A stretch of DNA of 64,000 nucleotides, from assembly GCF_028476545.1 (NCBI RefSeq), contig NW_026731976.1, forward strand, positions 426,501-490,500, read 5' to 3'. The position numbers and the translations under genes were made by a program. Of this stretch, positions 35,601-51,100 are shown piece after piece. The stretch is from Physella acuta. Lineage: Eukaryota > Mollusca > Gastropoda > Physidae. Numbering within the stretch: the first letter of the stretch is position 1; each line of letters begins with the position of its first letter. Under the pieces are notes generated by a model, which saw only the letters and a program-made list of their open reading frames with translations, was not told the origin of the DNA and did no database searches.

Positions 35601-38600
35601 GCTACGCCACTGGTTATTCTTGCTGGGTATGTACATTCAACCACTCACACATCGATCTATATCGATATAGATAGATAGATATAGATGGGGGGTGGGTGGA
35701 AGCTGAATAAATTACATAACAAACTTTCTCACACCACTTCAAAAACGTTAGTATATTCACGATTAGATGACCATAACATACTGATGTACTTAGCGAGCAT
35801 ATACCTAAATATCTCGGGTAAACTTAATAAAAACAATAGACAAATAATACTGATAAGAGTAGAACTGCCTCCAAAAGTTGAATAGGCAAAATTCAGAAAA
35901 AAAACAACTATAGGTTGTTTTTTTTTTACAATCAGAATTATATGTTTTGAAACGGGTAAAACTCTTTTAATATTGTCTTTGCAAAAACCAGTAAAGAGGC
36001 GTGAAAAAAAATATTTAAATAGCACAAAAAAGCAGTATCTTATTCAGAAATTTCATGATCTGAAAAGCAAGAACAATAATTTAGGTGAAAAATTTACTTA
36101 AAGTATTACTTTCTCGTATATACGAAGTATAGAGAAAGTATTGTAATCGTGCACAAAAATCACTTGAAATTTTAACAATTTTCACCGTATTACACCTCAG
36201 TCCTTCATCACATCCGAAGTACAGAGGACTTATTTTAATCGGGCAAAAATTATCAATCCAGATTTATCAAAATTAAGAGGTTTTATGCGTAATCCATTCT
36301 GAAAAACTGGGCTTTGCAATTCTGTCCGTATGTGTGTGTGTGTCCGTGTGTAAACACGATAACTTGAGTACCGTTACAGCTAGGTTGATGAAATTTCATA
36401 TATAAGTATTTTATCAAAATCGTAGATCCGTATCAACTTTTGAGCGATTTCCGATAACCGGAAGTGGTACTTTTTCTACTTTAAATTTTTCAAAAGCCTA
36501 TAACTTGAGTACTATTTCAGATAGATAAATGAAATTTCACACGTAAGTAAAAGATCTAATTCTCTACCTTCTCTCAAATTTTGAGTAATTTCCGTTGAAC
36601 GGAAGTAGTAATTTACGCTACTTCCGATTTCTCAAAAACCTAATGAAAATTTTTAAAGTACTAATAATATTGCGCACTATTATGCACTTTTTTATTTGGC
36701 GTTCAATTGGTGTGCAATTATTTTGTCTACGAGATTTTATTCTATTTTTAAAACTTTAAGTCTTTAAAATGAATTAAAAATCATGTCTATAGCCCGAGTT
36801 CCCATCACCTGTTGTTTTATAATAGAATATTCGAGAAAGTTTAGGGGAGATCACTCCCGGTTTATTTTTATGGTATCATTTAAAATGTTCCATCTATTAG
36901 AATCTATATACACCTAAAAGCGAGAAGTGTGTATATTCTTTGTTTTTTCCGTTAGATAAGAGCATCTTCACTATGTGTAGAACTGTAAATTACGTATTTA
37001 TGTAGATAATTATGTTCTTTTTTCCCAAACCGTTTAACTTTATTTAAATTATAAAAGTTCAGAACAAGTGCTTTATTAAAAAAAAAAACAACTTAAAAAC
37101 TTTTACCGGCTTAGTGACGTCACTTGATTTATTTTTACAGCAAACAGTGGCTTCCATGAAAGGTTATGTTATTCAAAAGGTTAACGCAGGGGTCGGCAAC
37201 CTGCGGCTCTTTTGACGTCCAGATGCGGCTCTCCAGCTCTTTACATAAATATTAATAGTTATATAATTTCATTTTTACTGGACGGTGATGTACGAGTTTA
37301 CCCTGCGTTCAGTGGGATGGAAGATAAGCTGGTGAGAACCAAAGGATAGTAGCTAACGATGCAAGTTATTCAAACCGATATCCAAGCCAGTTAGTCGGCG
37401 TTTGCCGTGTTGAGGCCTGATTGGCTAATGGGAGACACCTACTGAGTCTGTGATATCCGTAAAGAAAAAATTAAATAAAAATGAACAGCTTCTAAAGTGG
37501 ATTGAGATAGTCCTAGAATATTATTTGATTACTAATTTTACTATTCTGGCGAAACATGTCTATGTTTTTATATGAATAAATATCATTTCATTTTTAAAGC
37601 TATTTATTTTAAATAACAAATCAACTTTATTTACCTAATCCTAATCAAATACCGAATATTGAACTAAAAATGTTGTGGCTCTTTAAAAAATGGGAAAGTT
37701 TGTAAATTGTAACTTTTGGCTCTTGCGTATCAAAAGGTTGCCTGGGTTAACGTATTATAAAGCTACACGCACAGTGCGAAATCACAACACACGTGGTTGG
37801 TTCTAATTCATTAATATTAGATGGACGTTAGCTTTAATAATTTATTCAAATGAGGTTCGAGCTCAGAAAATATTATAGAGATTTATTTTTTTAAAAGACA
37901 AAAACGTTTAAGTTGATGAGTGACTTTTTATTTTCTCGTATATACGAAGTATAGAGAAAGTCTTGTAATCGTGCAAAAAAAAAATAGAGATTTTTACAAA
38001 TCTCGACGTTTTACACCTCACTGATACGGAAAAACATAATTTTGCAATCTTGTCCGTATGTGTGTCTGTGTGTGTGTTAACACGATAACTTGAGTACCGT
38101 TACAGCTAGGTTGATAAATTTCATATATAAGTATTTTATCAAAATCATAGATACGTTTCAACTTTTGAGCGATTTCCGATAACCGGAAGTGGTACTTTTT
38201 CTACTTTGAATTTTTCAAAAGCCTATAACTTGAGTACTATTTCAGATAGATAAATGAAATTTCACATGTAAGTAAAAGATCTAATTCTCTACCTTCAGTC
38301 AAATTTTGAGTAATTTCCGTTGACCGGAAGTAGTAATTTACGCTATTTCCGATATCTCAAAAAAACGCATGTACATTTATAAAGTACTAATAATATTCCA
38401 CACTATTATGCACATTCTGTTTTGGCGTTCGCTTGGTGCGCAATTCTTTTTTCTACTAGATTCTATGCTATTTTTAAAAGTTTAATTAAGTAAACAAAAA
38501 TCATGTCTATATTCAGAGTTGCCATCCCACGTAGTGTTATATTAAAATATTCGAGAAAGTTTAGGAGAGATCACTCCCGGTTTATTTTTAGATGTGAATG

Positions 38601-39041
38601 ATGAAGTTGCCTTTCATTCAAATAAAAGGCGCGCTTTTTTTAATCATTTACGCTTTTACAAACTTTCTTCCTGCTTTGACGCTTTAGCACTTATGTTTTT
38701 AAAATATTTAATTTTGATAGTAGTTATTAATATTTATAAAATTTATTAAATAGTAAAAATATTAAGTTGGAAAATTACAATTAAATATGTAGGCCTGTAC
38801 ATACTTATATTAAGTATTAAGACAGTCATTATTTGTTTCAATTTGTTTTAATGGGATTACCAAATAGGAAGTGTTGCGTTTCTTGTTTTTTGGTTGTGGT
38901 GTGTGTATATTTAGTGTTGTATTTCGTTTTGTTTGACAGTTTTGTGTTGAGGCCCACATTGAGTTTTGTTCCTTTTTTTTTCTTAAAAGAGTAGTTTTTT
39001 AATGTTTTTTACACAGTAAATATATATGTATGTATGTATAC

Positions 39042-39088
<47 letters not shown>

Positions 39089-39119
39089 TACATGTATGTA
39101 TATATACATGTATGTATAT

Positions 39120-39195
<76 letters not shown>

Positions 39196-42100
39196 TATAA
39201 TATATATATATCGTCTTTTTGACGACTCGGCGCTCACCCTAACACGAAAACTAACCAACGCCCTGGAACAGGCTTAAGTTCATCGGACAAAGGTGAAAAA
39301 TTACCAAGTCTAATCATTAAACGGCGTTTTAGCTTTAATAATAAGTACATATGGAATAAATAAATTATACAAACTAGACTGAAAAAAACTTGTTTATTAA
39401 GTAGCTACAAGCTTTTATTTAATTTTTACCTATCAAGCAAAACTAGCTAACATCAATTTAGTAGTGCGTTTTAGAGCTCGGCTTTTTTTTTTTGGCCATG
39501 TTCAGAAATGATAAACAATGTTTGTGTTTTAACCACCTTTCTGACAATGCTGATTCAAAATGTAAACGATGTCAAAACGATATATTGATTTTCCAGTTGC
39601 TTAGTTTTTAACAGTTAGAATATTTAGTCTTTTATGCATTTCAATGCTATTCAATTCTGCACATTTTACAAGTATTTATAAAGAAATACGTTGAATGCTA
39701 AGGAAGTCCCGCTAGTTGAATGTGGGGGGGGGGATGTGTCAAAAGCAATAACCACTTACTATAGTCGACGTCATTTTAAGTAAAAACGTTGTTTATTTTT
39801 TAGACAAAAAATTTTTTTTTTTCAAAAGGATTCTAATTAATAAAGGTTTAATTCCAAGCTGACTGCAGATTGCAAATACATCTGCACGCGAGCACAGTCG
39901 ATAAGTTACAAGCACATTGTTACAGCTGTAATAACGATCTCGCATCCCCCCCCCCCCCCCCCCGTGTTCCTGGTACGTGCTTGACGCGATGTAATATTTA
40001 AAGTTGTTACACTTGAAATTATTCACTAAAGCTATAGTGTTAAAATTTAAAATTACAATCATGTGACCTTTACATTTTGCAGATGAAAATATTGAGCAGT
40101 TCTAAAAATACATTTTAATTGATTTCCAAAGTAGACCCTACGCTCCTTAGAAAAGACAAAAACTTTTGAACTGAGCAATCGGTTAAAATATTAGGTTCAT
40201 CGGACAAAGCTGAAAATATGTCATTGAAGTGTAATCATTGGTTATAGCTAAATATACTCAAGAAATAAACAAAACAAAACTTGACTGACACATTTTTTAT
40301 TATGTTGTTATATGTTATTTTTTTTTTACTGGACTACAAGGCCTCTAAAACATGCCAAGTCAATTTTGATCAGCTTGGTGGTGCGGTGTTATCTAAGAAA
40401 TCGGCTTTTTTCTGCGTCTGGGCCTAGAGCGATTTTAGTGATCGCTTTAGTGTATTTTTAGAGCAATTTTTTGGCCATGCATGGAAATTATAGAATGTAT
40501 TCAATGTTCGTGTTTTAACTTGACAGAAAATAAACCGGGAGTGATCTCCCCTAATCTTTCTGGAATATACCTATATAACACTACCGGGGATGGTAACTCG
40601 GGAAAAAGGCATGATTTTAATTCATTTTTAACTACTAAAACTTTTAAAAATAGAATAGAATCTCCTAGAAAAAAAAATTGCGCACCAGGTGAATGGCAAA
40701 CAATATGTGTATAATAGTGAAGAATATTATAAGTATACATACATATGCGTTTTTTAGCAGTCGGAAATTGCATAAATTACTACTTCCGGTCAACGGAAAT
40801 TACTCAGAATTTGACAGAAGGCGAAGAATTATATCTTTTACTTGCATGTGAAATTTCATTTATCTATCTTAAATAGTAGTCAAGTTATAGGCACGTGAAA
40901 AACCATACGTAGATTAAGTTCCGGTTATCGGAAATCGCTTAAAAGTTGATAGAGAGCTACACATTTGATATAATACTTGTATATGAAATTTCATCAACCT
41001 AGCTGTAACGGTACACACACACACAGACATCCGGACAGAATTGCCAAGTCCAGTATTTCCGACTCGATTACCCATGAAAAGCCGAAATTTTGATAAATCT
41101 GCATTTATAATTTTTGCCAGATTAAAATAAGTCCCCTATACTCCTTATATGATGAAGTAATGAGGTGTAAAACGGTGAAAGCTCCAAATTTCATGTGATT
41201 TTTGTACAAAATTACAATACTTCCTCTATTATCTATATACGAGAAAGTAAAATAAAAAAACGTTTTAATAACAAGCTTTTCTCCTTTTAGTGGTTGTTGT
41301 TAAACCGCTTTTATGCATTTTTAATCGTACCGAATTCAAAGTTTTGTTAATTACTTAACCCTAACCCATACATGTAAAGACGTGTTGTAAACACGTGATG
41401 TAAACACGTGACCTCTGTTTTCTCAGGTCCAGCCAGGTGTCCTTTGGGGACAGGATGAATGTGGGGGACAAGGAGCTCAGTGACCTTTTGGATTTCAGTG
41501 CTGTAAGTTTTTTATTTTAATTATTAGTTACGTTCATTGAACACTAAATTGCATTCACAATGTCAGTTTGATAAAGGGGAACACAGTAACAAGTTCTGGA
41601 TTTGTTCTGTAGCAAGTTCAGGATTTGTTCTGTAGCAAGTTCTGGATTTGTTCTGTAGCAAGTTCTGGATTTGTTCTGTAGCAAGTTCTGGATTTGTTCT
41701 GTAGCAAGTTCAGGATTTGTTCTGTAGCAAGTTCTGGATTTGTTCTGTAGCAAGTTCTGGATTTGTTCTGTAGCAAGTTCTGTGTTAAAGCAAGTTGCAG
41801 CAGATGTGCTCAAGGTCTATATTTGTTCCACATGTGCTAACCTCTGACCCCTCATTTGCTAACGTGAGTCTGGTGGGATGCTTTGACTCTATCCCCATCA
41901 AACAGATTACTTCAATAATTTAACAAGTACCTGCTCAATTCAACCAGACTCTTGGGCTCAGTATCTGAGAAAATTTTTTGCTCAACATTTGTACCTTGTA
42001 TAAAAAAATCTTCGGCCAATGTTAGTTTGATCTGACCACTGGGCAGACAAGTGTTTACACGTGTGTGGGTCAGCACGCTGGCTCGGTTCAAATCTGGGTC

Positions 42101-45100
42101 ACACGCGCGCCATGATTCCAGCTGGTGAGTGACGTGACCTAGTTTGGACAGACGTGGACCTCGTGTTGCTGTTCACTAACAATCGCTGTGTCCACTGGTC
42201 AACGGTAACCACCGCTGTCTTAGTGTCCACTGGTTAACTGGTTAACGGCAACCACCGCTGTCTTAGTGTCCACTTGTTAACAGTAACCACAGCTGTCTTA
42301 GTGTCCACTGGTTAACGGTAACCAACGCTGTCTTAGTGTCCACTGGTCAACGGTAACCACCGCTGTCTTAGTGTCCACTGGTTAACGGCAACCACCGCTG
42401 TCTTAGTGTCCACTGGTTAACGGCAACCACCGCTGTCTTAGTGTCCACTTGTTAACAGTAACCACAGCTGTCTTAGTGTCCACTGGTTAACGGTAACCAA
42501 CGCTGTCTTAGTGTCCACTGGTCAACGGTAACCACCGCTGTCTTAGTGTCCACTGGTCAACGGTAACCAACGCTGTCTTAGTGTCCACTTGGTACGAGGA
42601 CCATGCCCGTATCTTTTCAAGGCATTCGCTCGAAGTTGATCAATTGAAACAAAACCTTTATATGGTAAAGTTACTGGCTTCACACGGTGGAGCTACTGGC
42701 TTCATACGGTGGAGCTACTGACCTCATACGGTGGAGCTACTGACCTCATACGGTGGAGCTACTGACCTCATACGGTGGAGCTACTGGTCTCATACGGTGG
42801 AGCTACTGACCTCATCTGGTGGAGCTACTGGTCTTATACGGTGGAGCTACTGACCTCATATGGTGGAGCTACTGGCCTCATACGGTGGAGCTACTGGCTT
42901 CATACGGTGGAGCTACTGACCTCATACGGTGGAGCTACTGACCTCATACGGTGGAGCTACTGACCTCATCTGGTGGAGCTACTGGTCTTATACGGTGGAG
43001 CTACTGGCCTCATATGGTGGAGGTACTGGCCTCATACGGTGGAGCTACTGACCTCATACGGTGGAGCTACTGACCTCATACGGTGGAGCTACTGGTCTCA
43101 TACGGTGGAGCTACTGGTCTCATACGGTGGAGCTACTGGCCTCACACGGTGGAGCTACTGGCCTCATACGGTGGAGCTACTGGTCTTATACGGTGGAGCT
43201 ACTGGCCTCAAACGGTGGAGCTACTGGCTTCACACGGTGGAGCCACTGGCCTCATACGGTGGAGCTACTGGTCTTATACGGTGGAGCTACTGGCCTCATA
43301 CGGTGGAGCTACTGGCTTCATACGGTGGAGCTACTGGTCTTATACGGTGGAGCTACTGGCCTCATCTGGTGGAGCTACTGGTCTCATACGGTGGAGCCAC
43401 TGGCCAGCTGTATTATGTTGACTGACCCAGCAAATTGAACTTGTGAATTGACTTAGTAGAGTTTAGGTTTCCATACAAATGGGGGGGAGGGGGGGTCAAA
43501 TGGTGAGTGTGAGCAGGAAAGTTATCGCCGACTCTTTACGTCATTCATCAAGTGCACTTATGGACTGAGCACTCGAGCAGGCGACCAAATTAGACCGTTT
43601 GACCTGTTTCTGTCTAACTGTCGATTTGTTGTGTCCGGCTACTTGTCCGAGGTTCTGACTATTGTTGTGGTCAAGGTTCTATTTATAGACTGCTATAGTT
43701 GTGGTTAAGGCCCCAGACACAGACACGACCCCTATGTGTCCTTACCACCCCAGACCCGACCCCTATATGTCCTTACCACCCCAGACCCGACCCCTATGTG
43801 TGTCCTTACCACCCCAGACCCGACCCCTATATGTCCTTACCACCCCAGACCCGACCCCTATATGTCCTTACCACCCCAGACCCGACCCCTATGTGTGTCC
43901 TTACCACCCCAGACCCGACCCCTATATGTCCTTACCACCCCAGACCCGACCCCTATATATGTCCTTACCACCCCAGACCCGACCCCTATATATGTCCTTA
44001 CCACCCCAGACCCGACCCCTATATGTCCTTACCACCCCAGACCCGACCCCTATGTGTGTCCTTACCACCCCAGACCCGACCCCTATATGTCCTTACCACC
44101 CCAGACCCGACCCCTATATGTCCTTACCACCCCAGACCCGACCCCTATATATGTCCTTACCACCCCAGACCCGACCCTATGTGTCCTTACGATGACAACT
44201 TGATATAATATGAATAATTGACCGTGTTATGGGCGATAACTGATGTTTATAAATGTTTTGGATAGTGTATGCAGATTACTGTTCTTGTGACCGTTTTAAA
44301 AAATATTTAAGTTAACATCAACATGTGAACATCAACATGTGAACATCAACATGTGAACATCAACATGTGGGATGACCCCTAAGTTGGACCTTATAAGTGG
44401 ATGACCCCTAAGTTGGACCTTATAAGTGGATGACCCCTAAGTTGGACCTTATAAGTGGATGACCCCTAAGTTGGACCTTATAAGTGGATGACCCCTAAGT
44501 TGGACCTTATAAGTGGATGACCCCTAAGTTGGACCTTATAAGTGGATGACCCCTAAGTTGGACCTTATAAGTGGATGACCCCTAAGTTGGACCCCCATTA
44601 AAGGAAGACCCATACGTTTGACCCCATTAATGGATGATCCCCTAATTGGCAAAAGTTAATTTTGAAAGATTGTATTGCAAGTCACGTGACGGCCATTGTC
44701 TACCTCCCATTGTGCTTTACTGTCGGGTCCAAATGTTTAGGTTGCCTGTGTTTGTCTGTGTTTGTCTGTGTGTGTCTGTGTCTGTCTGTGTTTGTCTGTG
44801 TCTGTCTGTGTGTGTCTGTGTCTGTCTGTGTGTGTTTGTTTGTGTTTGTCTATGTTTGTTTGTGTGTGTGTTTGTCTGTGTCTGTCTGTGTTTGTGTGTG
44901 TCTGTGTTTGTCTGTCTGTGTGTGTCTGCGTTTGTCTCTGTGTTTGTATCTGTCTGTGTCTGTCTGTGTTTGTCTGTGTCTGTTTGTGTTTGTCTGTTTG
45001 TGTTTGTCTGTGTTTGTCTATGTTTGTCTGTGTGTGTGTTTGTCTGTGTCTGTCTGTGTTTGTGTGTGTCTGTGTGTCTGTCTGTGTGTGTCTGCGTTTG

Positions 45101-48100
45101 TCTCTGTGTTTGTATCTGTCTGTGTCTGTCTGTGTCTGTGTTTGTCTGTCTGTTTGTGTTTGTCTGCGTGTGTCTGTTTGTCTGTGTCTGTCTCTGTCTG
45201 TGTCAGTCTGTTTGTGTTTGTCTGTATCTGTCTGTGTGTGTCTGTTTGTTTGTGTCTGTATGTTTGTGTTTGTCTCCGTGTCTGTGTTTGTCTCTGTGTT
45301 TGTCTGTGTTTACCTGTGTGTCTATGTGTGTCTGTGTCTGTCTGTGTTTGTCTTGTGTATCTGTATGTTCAAGGTCGTATGAAATGTTCCTGGTCGTGAA
45401 GGTTGACCTCTGACCCCAGAGAATTGTTGTTGGTTTGAGTGGACAGCATTTGGCCACACCATGACCTCCCTCAAGTTAAACCACGACCTTATTACCTCAC
45501 TGACCATATTGTTTATTCAAGTTGACCAACTCTTGCTAGCCTGCTGGTTACCTGTATTTCACCAAGTAGTCACACTGACCACCTTAGTCACACTGACCAC
45601 CTTAGTCACACTGACCACCTTAGTCACGCTGACCACCTTAGTCACACTGGCCACCTTAGTCACACTGACCACCTTAGTCACACTTACCACCTTAGTCACA
45701 CTGACCACCTTAGTCACACTGACCACCTTAGTCACACTGGCCACCTTAGTCACACTGACCACCTTAGTCACACTGACCACCTTAGTCACACTGACCACCT
45801 TAGTCACACTGACCACCTTAGTCACACTGACCACCTTAGTCACACTAACCACCTTAGTCACACTGACCACCTTAGTCACACTGACCACCTTAGTCACACT
45901 GACCATACTAGTCACATTGACCACCACTACTAAAGCTAGTCTACCTTCCTTGAGATTAGATTTAAAAAATTAAAGGTATTCATTAGATAATACACTTGCT
46001 AACGTTTTCGTATGTAAAATTTGATGATACATGGCATTGTAATATGTCATTAAATCATGTAAAATTTGATGACACATGGCATTGTAATATGCCATTAAAT
46101 CATGTAAAATTTGATGACACGTGGCATAATAATATGTCGTTAAATCATGTAAAATTTGATGACACATGGCATTGTAATATGTCATTAAATCATGTAAAAT
46201 TTGATGACACGTGGCATTATAATGTCGTTAAATCATGTAAAATTTGATGACACATGGCATTGTAATATGTCGTTAAATCATGTAAAATTTGATGACACAT
46301 GGCATTATAATATGTCATTAAATCATGTAAAATTTGATGACACGTGGCATTGTAATATGTCATTAAATCATGTAAAATTTGATGACACATGGCATTGTAA
46401 GATGTCATTAAATCATGTAAAATTTGATGACACATGGCATTGTAATATGTCATTAAATCATGTACAATTTGACACATGACATTGTAACGTATTATCAATA
46501 TATTGAAATGTTTGTTTCTTGTGCTTGACCACTTTGAAATAGTAGCCAGAACAATTTGTTGACCACCCTTTAAGTTGCCAGAACAATTTGTTACATGGAA
46601 TTGTTACCGTATGACCTTGGTGATCTCTAGTCAGTTATCTCCCGCTACATGTTTCACCCAGAAATGTGTTCCCTAGTGTCATCTAACGTGTGCTGTAACT
46701 TGGTGTCTCTCGGCCTGCAGGAAAGTTGACTGTCCTGGTTTCATATTGACATAGATGCTAGGCTAGCTCGTGGCTCTTACAGTAGCTCACTTCACGAGCC
46801 CGCTAGTGAGGGCCTGACACAATAAGTTACAAATGTTTATCATTAAAATTGTGAACAAATGACCGCGATAGGCTTACCGTATCTGAGGAAACCCCCTTAG
46901 TTAAACTAGGTCGCACACCTGCGCTACGAACCGACCCACGAACCGCTGAATAGACAAACAGATATAACGTCCGTCTATCGTGCTGCGTCGGGGGCAGAGA
47001 AGCAAATGTAAACGGCTTTACCTTCCCTCTCCTCGCGCGTCTACCCTCTGTCGGCTGACGGAACTGGACTTCGGTGTGTTACGGTGTTGTGGCTGCTGGA
47101 TTTCCGACGTGACACGGTCACGTTATTGTTGTAGATGATTTCCGACGTGACACGATCACGTTATTGTTGTGGATGATTTCCGACGTGACACGATCACGTT
47201 ATTGTTGTGGATGATTTCCGACGTGACACGATCACGTTATTGTTGTGGATGATTTCCGACGTGACACGATCACGTTATTGTTGTGGATGATTTCCGACGT
47301 GACACGATCACGTTATTGTTGTGGATGATTTCCGACGTGACACGATCACGATATTGTTGTGGATGATTTCCGACGTGACACGATCACGTTATTGTTGTGG
47401 ATGATTTCCGACGTGACACGATCACGTTATTGTTGTGGATGATTTCCGACGTGACACGATCACGTTATTGTTGTGGATGATTTCCGACGTGACACGATCA
47501 CGTTATTGTTGTGGATGATTTCCGACGTGACACGATCACGTTATTGTTGTGGATGATTTCCGACGTGGTTTAAGTAGGCCTAGTGTTGTGGTTGTGTGTC
47601 GTAAATATTGAAACCTATTTAAAGCTGTCACGTGGTGTACCACACTGTATCAGTAATCTGTCACGGCCATTATGGACATAACAAGTAGAGACCTGTCATG
47701 TGTGCTGGTCAGTAGACCTGTGTGCTGGTCAGTAGACCTGTGTGCTGGTCAGTAGACCTGTCATGTGTGCTGGTCAGTAGACCTGTGTGCTGGTCAGTAG
47801 ACCTGTCATGTGTGCTGGTCAGTAGACCTGTCATGTGTGCTGGTCAGTAGACCTGTGTGCTGGTCAGTAGACCTGTCATGTGTGCTGGTCAGTAGACCTG
47901 TGTGCTGGTCAGTAGACCTGTCATGTGTGCTGGTCAGTAGACCTGTCATGTGTGCTGGTCAGTAGACCTGTCATGTGTGCTGGTCAGTAGACCTGTGTGC
48001 TGGTCAGTAGACCTGTCATGTATGCTGGTCAGTAGACATGTGTGCTGGTCAGTAGACCTGTGTGCTGGTCAGTAGACCTGTCATGTGTGCTGGTCAGTAG

Positions 48101-51100
48101 ACCTGTCATGTGTGCTGGTCAGTAGACCTGTGTGCTGGTCAGTAGACCTGTCATGTGTGCTGGTCAGTAGACCTGTGTGCTGGTCAGTAGACCTGTCATG
48201 TGTGCTGGTCAGTAGACCTGTCATGTGTGCTGGTCAGTAGACCTGTCATGTGTGCTGGTCAGTAGACCTGTGTGCTGGTCAGTAGACCTGTGTGCTGGTC
48301 AGTAGACCTGTCATGTGTGCTGGTCAGTAGACCTGTCATGTGTGCTGGTCAGTAGACCTGTCATGTGTGCTGGTCAGTAGACCTGTCATGTGTGCTGGTC
48401 AGTAGACCTGTCATGTGTGCTGGTCAGTAGACCTGTCATGTGTGCTGGTCAGTAGACCTGTCAATGTCATGTGTGCTGGTCAGTAGACCTGTCATGTGTG
48501 CTGGTCAGTAGACCTGTGTGCTGGTCAGTAGACCTGTCATGTGTGCTGGTCAGTAGACCTGTCATGTGTGCTGGTCAGTAGACCTGTCATGTGTGCTGGT
48601 CAGTAGACCTGTGTGCTGGTCAGTAGACCTGTCAATGTCATGTGTGCTGGTCAGTAGACCTGTCATGTGTGCTGGTCAGTAGACCTGTCATGTGTGCTGG
48701 TCAGTAGACCTGTGTGCTGGTCAGTAGACCTGTGTGCTGGTCAGTAGACCTGTCATGTGTGCTGGTCAGTAGACCTGTGTGCTGGTCAGTAGACCTGTGT
48801 GCTGGTCAGTTGACCTGTCATGTGTGCTGGTCAGTAGACCTGTCATGTATGCTGGTCAGTAGACCTGTCATGTGTGCTGGTCAGTAGACCTGTCATGTGT
48901 GCTGGTCAGTAGACCTGTCATGTGTGCTGGTCAGTAGACCTGTCATGTGTGCTGGTCAGTAGACCTGTGTGCTGGTCAGTAGACCTGTGTGCTGGTCAGT
49001 AGACCTGTCATGTGTGCTGGTCAGTAGACCTGTGTGCTGGTCAGTAGACCTGTGTGCTGGTCAGTAGACCTGTCATGTGTGCTGGTCAGTAGACCTGTCA
49101 TGTGTGCTGGTCAGTAGACCTGTCATGTGTGCTGGTCAGTAGACCTGTGTGCTGGTCAGTAGACCTGTGTGCTGGTCAGTAGACCTGTCATGTGTGCTGG
49201 TCAGTAGACCTGTCATGTGTGCTGGTCAGTAGACCTGTCATGTGTGCTGGTCAGTAGACCTGTCATGTATGCTGGTCAGTAGACCTGTCATGTGTGCTGG
49301 TCAGTAGACCTGTCATGTGTGCTGGTCAGTAGACCTGTCATGTGTGCTGGTCAGTAGACCTGTCATGTGTGCTGGTCAGTAGACCTGTCATGTGTGCTGG
49401 TCAGTAGACCTGTCATGTGTGCTGGTCAGTAGACCTGTCATGTGTGCTGGTCAGTAGACCTGTGTGCTGGTCAGTAGACCTGTGTGCTGGTCAGTAAACC
49501 TGTCATGTGTGCTGGTCAGTAGACCTGTCATGTGTGCTGGTCAGTAGACCTGTCATGTATGCTGGTCAGTAGACCTGTCATGTGTGCTGGTCAGTAGACC
49601 TGTCATGTGTGCTGGTCAGTAGACCTGTCATGTGTGCTGGTCAGTAGACCTGTCATGTGTGCTGGTCAGTAGACCTGTCATGTGTGCTGGTCAGTAGACC
49701 TGTGTGCTGGTCAGTAGACCTGTGTGCTGGTCAGTAAACCTGTCATGTGTGCTGGTCAGTAGACCTGTGTGCTGGTCAGTAGACCTGTCATGTGTGCTGG
49801 TCAGTAGACCTGTCATGTGTGCTGGTCAGTAGACCTGTCATGTATGCTGGTCAGTAGACCTGTCATGTGTGCTGGTCAGTAGACCTGTGTGCTGGTCAGT
49901 AGACCTGTGTGCTGGTCAGTAGACCTGTCATGTGTGCTGGTCAGTAGACCTGTGTGCTGGTCAGTAGACCTGTGTGCTGGTCAGTAGACCTGTCATGTGT
50001 GCTGGTCAGTAGACCTGTCATGTGTGCTGGTCAGTAGACCTGTCATGTGTGCTGGTCAGTAGACATGTGTGCTGGTCAGTAGACCTGTCATGTATGCTGG
50101 TCAGTAGACCTGTGTGCTGGTCAGTAGACCTGTGTGCTGGTCAGTAGACCTGTCATGTGTGCTGGTCAGTAGACCTGTCATGTGTGCTGGTCAGTAGACA
50201 TGTGTGCTGGTCAGTAGACCTGTCATGTATGCTGGTCAGTAGACCTGTCATGTATGCTGGTCAGTAGACCTGTCATGTATGCTGGTCAGTAGACCTGTCA
50301 TGTGTGCTGGTCAGTAGACCTGTCATGTATGCTGGTCAGTAGACCTGTCATGTATGCTGGTCAGTAGACCTGTCATGTATGCTGGTCAGTAGACCTGTCA
50401 TGTGTGCTGGTCAGTAGACCTGTGTGCTGGTCAGTAGACCTGTCATGTATGCTGGTCAGTAGACCTGTCATGTGTGCTGGTCAGTAGACATGTGTGCTGG
50501 TCAGTAGACATGTGTGCTGGTCAGTAGACCTGTGTGCTGGTCAGTAGACCAATCATGTGTGTAGTGTTTCTTCCAGGCATCTCTTGGGGGGGGGGGGGGG
50601 GGGGGGCGGAGATGGATTTTATATAGTAACCCCCGAAAATTTCAAGTGCCCCCCCCCCCACCCTGGAGAAAAAAGTCTGGAATAAACACTGCATGTGTGC
50701 TGGACCTCATTAGTTCATAATTTACTTTTGTGTAGAAACAAATGACGTCGAGTTTTATAAGTCTTAGCACGGCTATGGGTGATAGGTCCCTATGTTGACA
50801 CTCAATGGTGATACGATGCCAAGGGTGATACATTTTTGTTTTATTAATTGCGTTACTGCATTGAGAACAGTTTTTGTGTACGGCCGGGGGAGGGGAGCGT
50901 GTAAATGCCGGCACTGCATGCACAGGTGTCATCAGCAAACGAGCCGCAGATGAGGGCTGTTACATAAACAATTGCGGCAAGCAGGGAGGGGGTGGTGCAC
51001 CATCCGACACCTTCCCCACCTTACAGATCATAACTGGCAGTCATAGTGTGACTTGCTGGCCAGTGGACTGGTCAAAGATGATTTATTTGGCCAGATATTT

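Noticed and set aside
43699-44208. Pro-rich frames of 155-169 codons
   Set aside because: Array of 29-33 bp units, open in all three plus frames.
44646-45413. Cys/Val/Leu-rich frames of over 200 codons
   Set aside because: Low-complexity TGTGTCTG sequence without stops; open in three frames.
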